Source of the DNA: CAVSZB01 sp964420395
Lineage (GTDB): Bacteria; Krumholzibacteriota; Krumholzibacteriia; LZORAL124-64-63
Direction: 5' to 3'
Length of the DNA stretch: 64,000 nt
Assembly (NCBI GenBank): GCA_964420395.1
Contig: CAYQTJ010000002.1
Span: 11,486 to 75,485 of the forward strand
The translations under genes were made by a program, and so were the position numbers. The notes below the pieces were generated by a model. The model saw nothing but the letters and a program-made list of their open reading frames with translations, was not told the DNA's origin and ran no database searches. Below, in pieces: positions 17,790 through 26,805 of the stretch (within the stretch, counting starts at the first letter, position 1; the number at the start of each line of letters is the position of its first letter).

Positions 17790-18710
17790 ATGAAGACTCG
17801 AAACGGGGCGGCCGGCCTGCTGGCCGTCCTCTGCCTGGTTTCGTTCGCCGACGCCGGAGCCCAGGAAAGGCGCCCCCCGCGACAGATCACCGACGATCCT
17901 GCCCAGGAGGGCTTTCCCGCCTGGTCGCCGGACGGGAAGACCATCGTCTTCTCGCGCATCGGCAAGGCCCTGGACCCCGCATCCACCGGGCTGTGGCGGG
18001 TTCCGCGGGAGGGCGGCGAGGCGACGCGGCTGACCACCGTGCTGGCCGAGCATCCCAGCTGGTCTCCCGACGGCAACTACATCGTGTTCGACGCGGACGA
18101 GGGCAGCAGCATCAAGCTGATCTCGGCGACCGGCGGCGCGCCGATCCGCATCGTGCCGGAGTCGATCCCGGTGTCACGCGGAGGCAACCCGAGGTGGTCG
18201 CCGGACGGTTCGCGCATCGCCTTCCGCGAGGGCTCGAATCTCTGGGTGCTGGAGGTCTCGACCGGCCGGCTGGCGAAGGCGTTCAGCGAGGCCGACCTGC
18301 TGCCCATCCCGAGCTGCTGGTCGCGCGACGGGACGGGCATCTACACGGTGCTGCGCGCCGGCCAGTCGCCGCTGACCACGCTCTGGTTGCTCTCCGCGAC
18401 CGGGGAGGGAAGGCGGCAACTCACCTTCGAGAAGGAGGCGATCTACAGGTACATGGACCTGTCGCCCGATGGCTCGCTCCTGGCCTTCGTGGCGTACGAA
18501 GGGCGCGAGTGCGACGTGTGGGTCATGCCGGCGGACGGCGGCCGGAGGATCCGGATCACCTCCGCGCCCGGCTACGACGACACCCCGCGCTGGTCGCCGG
18601 ACGGGGGGACCATCGCCTTCACCAGCACGCGGTCCGGCAACTTCGACGTCTGGACGATCGACGTGGACCTCGACGCGGTGCGCGGGGAGCTGACCGGACC
18701 CGAGCACTAG
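17790..18710 (+). CDS. Exported TolB-like beta-propeller protein
   Basis: 306 residues. The ATG at 17790 has GGAGGGGG at the right distance and begins a signal peptide (cleavage near ADAGAQ). The mature protein is a chain of PD40/TolB-type blades: five repeats of the form WSPDG-x-x-I-x-F, near residues 45, 92, 133, 230 and 275. Such propellers bind proteins or peptidoglycan-associated partners in the periplasm. It is not TolB itself, because the N-terminal TolB domain is absent. A serine hydrolase follows after 53 bp. Confidence 0.85.
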   Translation: MKTRNGAAGLLAVLCLVSFADAGAQERRPPRQITDDPAQEGFPAWSPDGKTIVFSRIGKALDPASTGLWRVPREGGEATRLTTVLAEHPSWSPDGNYIVFDADEGSSIKLISATGGAPIRIVPESIPVSRGGNPRWSPDGSRIAFREGSNLWVLEVSTGRLAKAFSEADLLPIPSCWSRDGTGIYTVLRAGQSPLTTLWLLSATGEGRRQLTFEKEAIYRYMDLSPDGSLLAFVAYEGRECDVWVMPADGGRRIRITSAPGYDDTPRWSPDGGTIAFTSTRSGNFDVWTIDVDLDAVRGELTGPEH

Positions 18711-18763
18711 TCCGGACGCCGGTGCGCGCGGGCGCGGCGGCCTCCGTTGCCGAAGGAACGGCC

Positions 18764-19942
18764 ATGGCGCGGCAAGACCACGGACACGGCGTGAAGCTGG
18801 CGGGCCTGGCGCTGGCCGTCGTGCTCTCCCTTGCCGGCTGCGCGACGTCGCCACGCGGGACGCAGCGGCCCGACGGGGCGGCGATCGACGCCGCGGCGCT
18901 GCGACTGATGGCGCGCGAGGGGGTGCAGGGCCTGGCGCTGGCGGTCATCGAGGAGGGGAGGGTCGTGCACGTGGCAGCCCTCGGCCGGCGCAGCGTGGAA
19001 CGGGACCTCCCGCTGACCGTCGACACCATCATGTATGGCGCTTCGCTGACGAAGACGGCGTTCGCCTACATGGTCCTGCAGCTCGTGGACGAAGGAAGGC
19101 TGGACCTCGACGCCCCGGTGGGCGAGCTGCTGCCCCGTCCCCTGCCCGAGCACCCCGACTATGCCGATCTGGCGGACGACGCGCGCTGGCGGCTGCTGAC
19201 GCCGCGCATCCTGCTGACGCACACCTCCGGGTTCGCCAATTTCCGCTGGCTCGAGCCGGACAAGCGGCTGCGGTTCCACCACGACCCGGGCAGCCGCTAC
19301 GGCTATTCCGGCGAGGGCTTCTACATCCTGCAGCTCGTTCTCGAGGAGGGGCTCGGCCTGGACGTGGGCAGGGAGATGCAGACGCGCGTCTTCGACCGCT
19401 TCGGCATGGTGAACACCAGCATGACGTGGCGGCCCGACTTCGCGGCGAACCTGGCGGACGGCTACGGGCTCGACGGCGCGATGGAGCCGCACGACGAGCG
19501 TGGCAGCGTCAGCGCCGCCGGCTCCATGGACACGAGCATCGCCGACCAGGCCCGACTCTGGGCCGGCATCGTGCGGGGCGACGGCCTCAGCGCCGCCTCG
19601 CGCGCGGAGCTGGTCCGCCCGCAGGCGCCGATCGCGACGGCCCACCAGTTCCCGACCCTGATGACGGAGACCGCGCCGCGCAACGCGGCGGTCGGCCTGG
19701 CGGCGGGGCTGGGCGTGGTGACCTTCCGGGACGGGAGCGGGCCGGCGTGGTTCAAGGGCGGCCACAACGACTGGACCGGCAACCTGGTGGTCTGCCTCGA
19801 GAGCGGGAAGCGCTGCCTGGTCCTGCTGGCCAACGACGTTCGGGCCGAGCGCCTGTACCCGGAGCTGGCCCGGGCCGTTCTCGGAGATACCTCGCTGCCC
19901 TGGGCGTGGGAGTACGACTGGCTCGACGCTCCGCGCCCCTAG
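18764..19942 (+). CDS. Serine hydrolase lipoprotein, beta-lactamase class C fold
   Basis: 392 residues with a lipobox LAGC near residue 28. The nucleophile motif S-L-T-K (SxxK) is near residue 94 and the second motif Y-G-Y-S (Y-x-S/N) near 185; W-F-K-G-G-H-N-D is the likely third (K/H-x-G) motif. This is the serine beta-lactamase-like family of peptidases and esterases acting in the periplasm. Real beta-lactam hydrolysis is not implied. Its last four bases overlap the convergent flxA gene, so the two stop codons share DNA. Confidence 0.85.
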   Translation: MARQDHGHGVKLAGLALAVVLSLAGCATSPRGTQRPDGAAIDAAALRLMAREGVQGLALAVIEEGRVVHVAALGRRSVERDLPLTVDTIMYGASLTKTAFAYMVLQLVDEGRLDLDAPVGELLPRPLPEHPDYADLADDARWRLLTPRILLTHTSGFANFRWLEPDKRLRFHHDPGSRYGYSGEGFYILQLVLEEGLGLDVGREMQTRVFDRFGMVNTSMTWRPDFAANLADGYGLDGAMEPHDERGSVSAAGSMDTSIADQARLWAGIVRGDGLSAASRAELVRPQAPIATAHQFPTLMTETAPRNAAVGLAAGLGVVTFRDGSGPAWFKGGHNDWTGNLVVCLESGKRCLVLLANDVRAERLYPELARAVLGDTSLPWAWEYDWLDAPRP

Positions 19943-20775
19943 TAGTCGCTCCCCATCGGCAGCGCCTCGAGCTCCCGGGCGTTGAACACCGGACCCTCCT
20001 TGCAGACGTACGTGCCGCCGATGTTGCAGCGGCCGCACTTGCCCACCCCGCACTTCATGCGGTTCTCGAGGGTCGTGTAGATCTGCTCCGGGGTGAAGCC
20101 GAGCTTCTCCAGCACCGGCATCGAGTACTTGATCATGATCGGAGGACCGCACACGAAGGCCAGGCCGTTGGCGGACGGCGGGGCGTACTGCTCGAGCACG
20201 GTCGGCACGAAGCCGATCCTGCCCTTCCAGTCGGGCGTTTCGCCGCCGGGGTCGACCGTCGTCACCAACTCGACGTCGGCGCGGGCCTCCCACTCGGCCA
20301 ACTCGTGCTTGTAGACCAGGTCCGACACGGTGCGCGCGCCGTAGACGATGCGCACGGCGCCGAACTCGTCGCGCCGGTCGAGGACGTTCCAGATCAGGCA
20401 GCGCAGCGGGGGCAGGGCGATGCCGCCGATGACGAACAGCAGGTCCCTGCCGCGGAAGTCGTCGAGCGGGAAGTGGTTGCCGTACGGGCCGCGGAAGCCG
20501 ATGACGTCGCCCACCTCCTGCCTGCGCAGCACCTCGGTCACCTTGCCCACGGCGCGGAAGGTGCACTCGATGTGGTCCTTCCAGGTGGGGGGGGAGGCGA
20601 TGCAGAAGGTCGACTCGCCCTCGCCGAACGCCGAGTACAGGCCGAACTGCCCGGCGAGGAACGAGAAGCTCTCGCGCATCTCCGGGTCGACGAAGCGCAG
20701 CTTGAGCGTCTTGACGTCGGGCGTCTCCTGACGGGTCTCGATGACCTCCATCAGGTGCGGCGTGTAGAGCCTCAT
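19939..20775 (-). CDS. flxA: FAD/NAD(P)H-binding subunit (FlxA-like) of Hdr-Flx complex
   Basis: 278 residues in the ferredoxin-NADP reductase family. F-S-F-L-A-G-Q-F-G-L-Y-S binds FAD, V-I-G-G-I-A-L-P-P-L binds the NAD(P) phosphates, and the C-terminal iron-sulfur site is C-G-V-G-K-C-G-R-C-N-I-G-G with a further C in Y-V-C-K-E-G. It is related to the gamma subunit of sulfhydrogenases and to FlxA of Desulfovibrio, which takes electrons from NADH for the heterodisulfide-reductase complex. Last gene of the hdr-flx operon; its ATG overlaps the flxB stop (ATGA). Confidence 0.88.
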   Translation of the reverse strand: MRLYTPHLMEVIETRQETPDVKTLKLRFVDPEMRESFSFLAGQFGLYSAFGEGESTFCIASPPTWKDHIECTFRAVGKVTEVLRRQEVGDVIGFRGPYGNHFPLDDFRGRDLLFVIGGIALPPLRCLIWNVLDRRDEFGAVRIVYGARTVSDLVYKHELAEWEARADVELVTTVDPGGETPDWKGRIGFVPTVLEQYAPPSANGLAFVCGPPIMIKYSMPVLEKLGFTPEQIYTTLENRMKCGVGKCGRCNIGGTYVCKEGPVFNARELEALPMGSDY

Positions 20776-21806
20776 CGCGCACCCCCCTGGCTCGCGGCGG
20801 ACGGCGAACCGAACTGCTGCAGCACCTCGACGAGGTCCATGCCGGCGGGACAGGCGTCCACGCAGCGTCCGCAGCCGGTGCAGAGCAGGTGGCCGAACTT
20901 GTCGGGGTAGTAGACGAACTTGTGGTAGATGCGCTGCCGGTAGCGCAGCGACTGGCGGGGGCGCGGGTTGTGACCCGAGGCGTGGGCCGTGAAGTGGCCG
21001 AAGGCGCAGGCGTCCCAGTTGCGGACCCGCTCGCCGCGGCGCCAGTCCCCTTCGTCCACCACGTCGAAGCAGTGGCACGACGGACAGACGTAGGCGCAGG
21101 TGCCGCACCCCACGCAGGCGTCCGACAGGGACTCCCAGGCGGGATCGTCGAAGCGGTCGCGCAGCGCGGCGGCGGCGGCGACGACGGCCAACGGGAGCGT
21201 GCCGGCCTTGCCGGGGGCCGGCGGCGCCTCGGCCGCGCGGGCCTCGACCAGCGGCTTCGGCGCGCCGGCGAGCGCGGCCCGGCCGGCCTCGGTCAGGGCG
21301 CTGACCGCGAAGCCGGCACCGGACGGGGCGATCATCACGTCGGCCTGCGGGGCCCAACCCGGGTCGACCCCGGCCGCGGCGCAGAAGCAGCTCTCCGGCG
21401 ACGGCGCCGTGGCGCAGCCGAGCGCCACCAGCAGCGTGGCGGCCCGCCGCGCCTCGAACGGCTCGTCGACGTAGTCCCAGCGCATGACGGCGTCGAGCGC
21501 CCGCAGCCCCGCCACGTCGCAGGGGCGGGCGAGCAGCAGCACGGTCGGCGGCGCGTCGAGCGGCGCCTCGGTGAGGCGCGGAGGGCTCGCCGCCAGGTCG
21601 TAGGCGAACAGCGTCTCGTGGCGCGGCAGCAGCCACTCGCGCGGGGAGATCGCCGTGCGGCCGTAGTCCCAGGCGACCTCGTCGGCGTCGCGGATCGGCG
21701 CCCAGGCCGGTCCCGCGGGCGTGGCGACCGGGGCCACGACCCGGCGCTCGCGCAGCAGGGACCGCGTCCAGGCCTTGAGATCGTCGACAGTCCAGAGCCG
21801 GTCCAC
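20772..21806 (-). CDS. flxB: Iron-sulfur subunit (FlxB/AsrA-like) of Hdr-Flx complex
   Basis: 344 residues from a GTG with GAGGAGG upstream. The N-terminal half is an AsrA/sulfhydrogenase-beta-like domain (V-L-L-L-A-R-P-C-D-V-A-G-L). The C-terminal half has two [4Fe-4S] motifs, C-V-G-C-G-T-C-A-Y-V-C-P and C-T-G-C-G-R-C-V-D-A-C-P, that would wire FlxA to the other subunits. It lies 12 bp after the flxDC gene and overlaps flxA. FlxB is the name used for this subunit beside HdrABC in sulfate reducers; the assignment here rests on domain order and context. Confidence 0.8.
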   Translation of the reverse strand: MDRLWTVDDLKAWTRSLLRERRVVAPVATPAGPAWAPIRDADEVAWDYGRTAISPREWLLPRHETLFAYDLAASPPRLTEAPLDAPPTVLLLARPCDVAGLRALDAVMRWDYVDEPFEARRAATLLVALGCATAPSPESCFCAAAGVDPGWAPQADVMIAPSGAGFAVSALTEAGRAALAGAPKPLVEARAAEAPPAPGKAGTLPLAVVAAAAALRDRFDDPAWESLSDACVGCGTCAYVCPSCHCFDVVDEGDWRRGERVRNWDACAFGHFTAHASGHNPRPRQSLRYRQRIYHKFVYYPDKFGHLLCTGCGRCVDACPAGMDLVEVLQQFGSPSAASQGGAR

Positions 21807-21818
21807 GGCCAGCCTCCT

Positions 21819-23102
21819 CTACAGGATGAACGGCGCCTCGTCCTCGGGGCGCCCGAACAAGAGCGGCGAGCGCAGTTCGTCCGCGGACGGCGGGCCGAAG
21901 GCGCGCCGCGCGGCGCGGTTCAGGTGCGCGGTCAGCGCGGCCAGCGGGATGCCGACGGGGCAGGCGTCGCTGCAGCCGCCGCACTCGACGCAGCGCCCCG
22001 CCTGGTGGAAGGCGCGCGTCACGTTCCAGACCCAGTTGCCGGCCGGCGTGGGGGAGGAGTCGATCCAGCGGGGGCGCGTCTTGTCGGCGACGCAGCGCAC
22101 GCAGGAGCAGGTGGGACAGCCCTCGCGGCAGGCGTAGCAGCGCAGGCAGCGCGAGAAAGCGGCGCTCCAGAAGGCCCAGCGCTCTGCCGCCGGGACGTCG
22201 GGGCCGGGCACGCCGTGGATCTCCCAGGCGGGACCGTCGGCGGGCGCCCACGCCGCGCCGTCGCGCGCGTACACCCGCACGCGGTCCGGGTCGATCTGCT
22301 GCTCGGCCTGCAGCCGCGCGAGCGCCTCGCGGCGGCCCGGCCCGGCCACGATGCCGTAGACCCCCTCGGGATCCTCGCGCAGGCGCCGCACCAGCAGCGG
22401 CACCAGCGGGGTGGCGCTGTCGGCGGCGGTGAACAGGCCGATCTCCTCCGGGCCGCGCGCCCACATCGCGCGCGGGCGGTCGGCGCGGCGGCCGGCGCGC
22501 AGGCCGAGCACCGCCCTGACCGCGCCCGAGGCGAGGTCGGAGCGCATGGCGTCGAGGCCGGGCAGCTCGGTCGGCGTCGGGCCGACCGTCGACGGGCGGT
22601 CGTGCGCGGCCCAGCCCCGCGCGAGCGCCCCCTCCGCCGGGGCGAAGCCGGGGAACGGGCCGAGGGCGCGCACCGTGTCGGTCACGTTGCGCACGATGTC
22701 CACGAACTTGCCCCCCTCGGCGGCCGACACCCAGGAGAAGTGCACGCGGCCCTGCTCCATGCCGACGAAGTCGAGCAGCTCGCGGAACAGCACCCAGCGC
22801 CGCCGGGCGGCGTAGTTGCCGCTCGTGTAGTGGCAGTCGCCGGGGTGGCAGCCCGATATGAGCACGCCGTCCGTGCCCATGGCGAACGCCCGCAGCAGGA
22901 ACAGCGGGTCGATGCGCCCGGTGCACGGCAGCTTGATCATGCGGATCTGCGGCGGGTACTTCAGGCGGCTCGTGCCGGCGAGGTCCGCCCCCGCGTAGGT
23001 GCACCACCGGCAGACGAAAGCGGTGATCCGCGGCTGCCAGGTCGTTCCGCCGGCGCCCTCGACGGTCGCGGCGGCGCCGTTCGCTTCCTTGTCCGCGCTC
23101 AT
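21819..23102 (-). CDS. MvhD/FlxD-like subunit fused to FlxC-like ferredoxin domain
   Basis: 427 residues. Residues ~25-150 are an MvhD-type electron-transfer domain: F-V-C-R-W-C-T-Y, then K-L-P-C-T-G-R-I-D, then G-C-H-P-G-D-C-H-Y, which bind a [2Fe-2S]-type cluster. Residues ~290-400 hold ferredoxin motifs C-L-R-C-Y-A-C-R-E-G-C-P-T-C and C-V-E-C-G-G-C-S-D-A-C-P. In Desulfovibrio these are separate FlxD and FlxC proteins; here they are one polypeptide joined by an Arg/Ala-rich middle of ~130 residues. It should connect HdrA to the NAD(P)H-oxidising FlxAB part. It is 37 bp downstream of hdrA. Confidence 0.82.
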   Translation of the reverse strand: MSADKEANGAAATVEGAGGTTWQPRITAFVCRWCTYAGADLAGTSRLKYPPQIRMIKLPCTGRIDPLFLLRAFAMGTDGVLISGCHPGDCHYTSGNYAARRRWVLFRELLDFVGMEQGRVHFSWVSAAEGGKFVDIVRNVTDTVRALGPFPGFAPAEGALARGWAAHDRPSTVGPTPTELPGLDAMRSDLASGAVRAVLGLRAGRRADRPRAMWARGPEEIGLFTAADSATPLVPLLVRRLREDPEGVYGIVAGPGRREALARLQAEQQIDPDRVRVYARDGAAWAPADGPAWEIHGVPGPDVPAAERWAFWSAAFSRCLRCYACREGCPTCSCVRCVADKTRPRWIDSSPTPAGNWVWNVTRAFHQAGRCVECGGCSDACPVGIPLAALTAHLNRAARRAFGPPSADELRSPLLFGRPEDEAPFIL

Positions 23103-23139
23103 CTCACATCTCCTTCGCGCGATCCGGTGGCGGCGGCGC

Positions 23140-25137
23140 CTACGGGATCAGCGCGCCGATCTGGGCGAAGATCTGCTCGTCGGTGTAGCCGGCCAGCTCC
23201 AGCGACTTCGACGGGCAGGTGGCCACGCAGGTCCCGCAGCCGTTGCACACCCCGGAGTTGACGCGGGCCGTGCGCCGCAGCAGCCGCCCCTGCCGGTCGC
23301 GCACCTCGTTCACCTCGACGGCGCCGTAGGGGCAGACCTCCCGGCAGGCGAAGCAGCCGGCGCAGGTGGCCTCGCCCACGCGCGCCACGACCGGCTCGCG
23401 CTCGAGCATCTCGCGCGAGAACAGGACCGCCACCTTGGCCGCCGCCGCGCTCGCCTGGGCCACCGCCTCCGGAATGTCCTTGGGCCCCTGGCAGACCCCC
23501 GCCAGCATGACGCCGGCGGCCGCCGATTCGACCGGGCGCAGCTTCGGGTGCGCCTCGGAGTAGAAGGCGTGCCCGTCGTAGCCGACGCCGAACTTCTGCG
23601 CCAGCCGCGCCGCGCCGTCCTGCGCGCGGATCGCCGAGGCGAGCACCACCATGTCCGCGCGGATCTCCAGCGGGATTCCGGCGAGCGTGTCCACGCCCGA
23701 CACGACGATCTGGCCGTTGTCCTCGTACAGCCGCGACACCTTGCCGCGCACGTAGAGGGCCTCGTCCTCCTCGATGGCGCGCCGCACGAATTCGTCGTAG
23801 CCCTTGCCGGGCGCGCGCACGTCCATGTAGAAGACCACGGCCCTGCCTTCGTGCACCTTGTGCTTGTAGAGCAGGGCGTGCTTGGCGGTGTACATGCAGC
23901 AGATCTTCGAGCAGTACGAGATCCCCTTCGCGGGGTCGCGGCTGCCGATGCACTGCAGGAAGACCACCGTCTGCGGCACCTTTCCGTCGGACGGCCGGCG
24001 GATCTCGCCGCCGGTCGGCCCGGAGGCGGAGGCGAGCCGCTCGAACTGCAGGCCGTCGATGACGTCCCTGATCCGGCCGCCGCCGTACTCGGGGTAGCCG
24101 CGCAGCCCGGCGCCGGGATCGCCGATGTCGTAGAGCCGGTAGCCGGTCGCCAGCACCGCCGCGCCGACGTTCTCGACCACGAACTCGTCCTGCTGCTCGA
24201 AATCCACCGCGCCCGGCCCGCACACCTTCGCGCAGACGCCGCACTTGCCGGTCTTGAAGTGCGTGCAGCGCTCGCGGTCGATGACCGGCTTGTTCGGCAC
24301 CGCCTGCGGGAACGGGATGTAGATGGCGGAGCGATTGCCCAGCCCCGCGTCGAACTCGGAGGGGATCTTCTTCTGCGGGCACTTCTGCTGGCAGACGCCG
24401 CAGCCGGTGCACTTCGCCATGTCCACCGAGCGCGCCTTCTTGCGAACCGTCACGCGGAAGTTGCCGATGTAGCCCTCGACCTTCTCGACCTCGCTGAAGG
24501 TGTGCAGCGTGATCAGCGGGTGCTGGGCCACCTCGACCATGCGCGGCGTGAGGATGCACTGCGAGCAGTCGAGCGTGGGGAAGGTCTCCGACAGCTGGCT
24601 CATGTGCCCGCCGATGGACGGCTCCTTCTCCACCATGACGACCGGGATGCCGGCATTGGCCATGTCGAGCGCGGCCTGGATCCCGGCGATCCCGCCGCCG
24701 ACCACCAGCGCGCGCCGCGTCAGCGGCACCTGGATGGGGAAGAGGTCCTCGTTGCGCTTCACCTTCTCGACCATCATGCGCACCAGGTCGGCCGCCTTGT
24801 CGGTGGCCGCCTCGCGGTCCTCGTGGACCCACGAGCACTGCTCGCGCACGTTGACCATTTCGCAGCGGAAGGGGTTGAGCCCCTCGCCGGAGGTGGCGCG
24901 GCGGAACGTCGGCTCGTGCATGGCGGGGCTGCACGCGGCCACGACGACGCCGTCGAGCCTCAGGTCGCGGATCGCGGCGCGGACCATGTTCTGCCCCGGA
25001 TCCGAGCACATGTACTTGTAGTCCACGGAGTGGACGACGCCCGGCAGCCTGCCCGCGGCCTCGGCCACCCGCGCGCAGTCCACGGTGCGGCCGATGTTCT
25101 CGCCGCAGTGACAGACGAACACCCCGATCCTAGACAT
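23140..25137 (-). CDS. hdrA: Heterodisulfide reductase subunit A
   Basis: 665 residues, the standard HdrA length. The order is: N-terminal Cys domain (G-V-F-V-C-H-C-G-E-N), FAD-binding Rossmann motif V-V-G-G-G-I-A-G-I-Q near residue 145, inserted ferredoxin clusters (C-T-G-C-G-V-C-Q-Q-K-C-P and a second with C-G-V-C-A-K-V-C), the rest of the flavin domain, and C-terminal clusters C-A-G-C-F-A-C-R-E-V-C-P and C-N-G-C-G-T-C-V-A-T-C-P. HdrA carries the FAD at which electron bifurcation occurs. It overlaps the hdrB end by eight bases. The full-length form with intact motifs argues for an active complex. Confidence 0.95.
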   Translation of the reverse strand: MSRIGVFVCHCGENIGRTVDCARVAEAAGRLPGVVHSVDYKYMCSDPGQNMVRAAIRDLRLDGVVVAACSPAMHEPTFRRATSGEGLNPFRCEMVNVREQCSWVHEDREAATDKAADLVRMMVEKVKRNEDLFPIQVPLTRRALVVGGGIAGIQAALDMANAGIPVVMVEKEPSIGGHMSQLSETFPTLDCSQCILTPRMVEVAQHPLITLHTFSEVEKVEGYIGNFRVTVRKKARSVDMAKCTGCGVCQQKCPQKKIPSEFDAGLGNRSAIYIPFPQAVPNKPVIDRERCTHFKTGKCGVCAKVCGPGAVDFEQQDEFVVENVGAAVLATGYRLYDIGDPGAGLRGYPEYGGGRIRDVIDGLQFERLASASGPTGGEIRRPSDGKVPQTVVFLQCIGSRDPAKGISYCSKICCMYTAKHALLYKHKVHEGRAVVFYMDVRAPGKGYDEFVRRAIEEDEALYVRGKVSRLYEDNGQIVVSGVDTLAGIPLEIRADMVVLASAIRAQDGAARLAQKFGVGYDGHAFYSEAHPKLRPVESAAAGVMLAGVCQGPKDIPEAVAQASAAAAKVAVLFSREMLEREPVVARVGEATCAGCFACREVCPYGAVEVNEVRDRQGRLLRRTARVNSGVCNGCGTCVATCPSKSLELAGYTDEQIFAQIGALIP

Positions 25138-26017
25138 GGTTCGCCTCCCGCGCCGGGATGAGGGCGTCCACGCGGACGGGCACGATGTGGCGGTGCAGGC
25201 CGAGCGTCCGCGGGTCGATGCCGAGCGCCAGGCCGATCACCTGGGTGACGTAGAGGACCGGCAGCGCGAAGTCGAACTTCTTCTCCCTCGCGATCGCCGG
25301 CTGCGTCATGTCGAGATTGGCGTGGCAGAGCGGACAGGCGACCATCATCGCCTGCGCTCCGCGCGCGTGCGCCATCGCCAGCAGCCGGCCCGAAAGGTCG
25401 TGCACGATGCCCGGCTCCGGCAGCGCCAGCGACGCGCCGCAGCAGTCCAGCCGCAGCGGCCAGGACACCGGCTCGCCGCCCGCCAGGCGGACCAGATCCT
25501 CGAGCAGCGTCGGGTTCTCCGCGTCGTCGAACGCGTTCTCGCCGCGCGGCCGCGTCAGCAGGCAGCCGTAATAGCAGGCGATCTTCAGGCCGTTCAGCGG
25601 GCGGGTCACCTTCGCCGCCACCGCCTCGCGCACCGCGGGGCGCGCCAGCAGCTGCGCCACGTGCAGCACTTCCAGGTCCGGATCGATGCGCCCGCCCACG
25701 CGCGCCGCCGCCGCCGGCGCGTCCGCGGGGTGCGCCCGCAATTCGGCGCCCGCCGCGCGCAGCCGCGAGTAGCAGGAGGCGCAGCCGGTCAGCAGCGGCC
25801 CGGCGTTCGCGGCGGTGGCGCGGGCGAGGTTCCAGTCGCCGAGCACGTGCGCCGACTCCGCGTCGATCGCGTGGGCCGGCGTGGCGCCGCAGCAGCACCA
25901 GTCCTCGATCTCGCGCAGCTCGAAGCCGAGCGTTCCGGCCACCGCCCTGATCGACTCGTCGTACTCGCGCGCGGTGGCGTGCAGCGAGCAGCCGGGGTAG
26001 TAGGCGAAGCGGTTCAC
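25130..26017 (-). CDS. hdrB: Heterodisulfide reductase subunit B
   Basis: 295 residues starting with a GTG that overlaps the hdrC stop (GTGA). Two CCG domains are present: W-C-C-C-G followed by C-A-S-C-Y, and L-D-C-C-G-A-S followed by A-C-P-L-C-H. They bind the noncubane iron-sulfur clusters that reduce disulfides. In methanogens the substrate is CoM-S-S-CoB. Bacteria with Flx-Hdr lack those cofactors, and a DsrC-like or other protein disulfide is the usual proposal. No dsrC is seen in this window. Confidence 0.93.
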   Translation of the reverse strand: MNRFAYYPGCSLHATAREYDESIRAVAGTLGFELREIEDWCCCGATPAHAIDAESAHVLGDWNLARATAANAGPLLTGCASCYSRLRAAGAELRAHPADAPAAAARVGGRIDPDLEVLHVAQLLARPAVREAVAAKVTRPLNGLKIACYYGCLLTRPRGENAFDDAENPTLLEDLVRLAGGEPVSWPLRLDCCGASLALPEPGIVHDLSGRLLAMAHARGAQAMMVACPLCHANLDMTQPAIAREKKFDFALPVLYVTQVIGLALGIDPRTLGLHRHIVPVRVDALIPAREANHV

Positions 26018-26541
26018 GGCCGCCCCTTTCCGCGCCGCGCCCGGCCGGGGCCGCGCAGCGTCTTGCCGTCGAGGCGGATCTTGCCGCGCGCCAGCAGGGC
26101 CGGCAGGCTGCCCAGGTTCTGGAACGGGGCGCGCGCGCGCAGGTTGTACTCGGCGCCCAGCATCACCTCGCTGAGGCGTCCGGTGTCGAGCACCTGCCGC
26201 ACGAAGATTCGGTTGAACACCTGCGCCCGGCGCGCGCCGGCCGGCACGGTGCCGGCCCGCGCGGCCTCCGCCCGCAGCGCGTCCATCACCCGCGAGAGAT
26301 CGAGCTCCTGCGGGCAGCGCGTCGCGCAGGTCTGGCAACCGACGCACAGCCACGGCTGCACGGCGCGCAGCGGCACGTCGCTGTCGAGCTGCAGGTGCCG
26401 CATCACCTGGTGCGGCAGCAGGTCGCCGCGGCCCGCGGTCGGGCAACCGGCGGTGCAGCAGCCGCACTGGTAGCAGCGGAACACGTTCTGATCCGCGGCC
26501 CGCGCCACGCGCGCGCGCAGCGAATCGGTCGCGCTGTTCAT
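26014..26541 (-). CDS. hdrC: Heterodisulfide reductase subunit C
   Basis: 175 residues with two [4Fe-4S] motifs, C-Y-Q-C-G-C-C-T-A-G-C-P and C-V-G-C-Q-T-C-A-T-R-C-P, on a helical scaffold, as in soluble HdrC. It passes electrons between HdrA and HdrB. The extra cysteine in the first motif (GCC) is also seen in family members. It is the first gene of the six-gene minus-strand operon; GGGGGAGTGGAG precedes the ATG at 26541. The promoter should lie in the AT-rich DNA at 26600-26700. Confidence 0.93.
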   Translation of the reverse strand: MNSATDSLRARVARAADQNVFRCYQCGCCTAGCPTAGRGDLLPHQVMRHLQLDSDVPLRAVQPWLCVGCQTCATRCPQELDLSRVMDALRAEAARAGTVPAGARRAQVFNRIFVRQVLDTGRLSEVMLGAEYNLRARAPFQNLGSLPALLARGKIRLDGKTLRGPGRARRGKGRP

Positions 26542-26805
26542 CTCCACTCCCCCGGGGTGTTGCGGGTTCGAGGCGGGCCGGCCGCCGTGGCCGCCGCCCG
26601 CGGTGAAATCTCGCATTTGATTCCACAAACTCAAGAAAAGCATAAGAACACAATAACGATCCCGAATCGACAAACAGGGCAGCAGAGGGCCTCCCTCCCG
26701 CCGCCTGCCCCCTAAAGCCCATGGCGACACTGACGATAAGGAGGCCCGGACCATGCGCCGCGGGATGCGCCCGCGGTCCGGGCGCCTTCAACAGACGGTG
26801 TCGCC
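26542..26805. promoter_or_regulatory. Divergent hdrC/motA intergenic region
   Basis: 264 bp with a markedly AT-rich core at about 26605-26680, where promoters for both directions should lie. A TTGATT (26608-26613) followed after 17 bp by GCATAA is a weak rightward candidate. I looked for a Rex operator like the one at 62385 and found only a poor partial match. The motA ATG at 26806 has no obvious ribosome site. Confidence 0.4.

Noticed and set aside
26600..26620. Rex operator upstream of the hdr operon
   Set aside because: The best match has an extra base and several mismatches to TTGTGAA-N4-TTCACAA, far weaker than the site at 62385.
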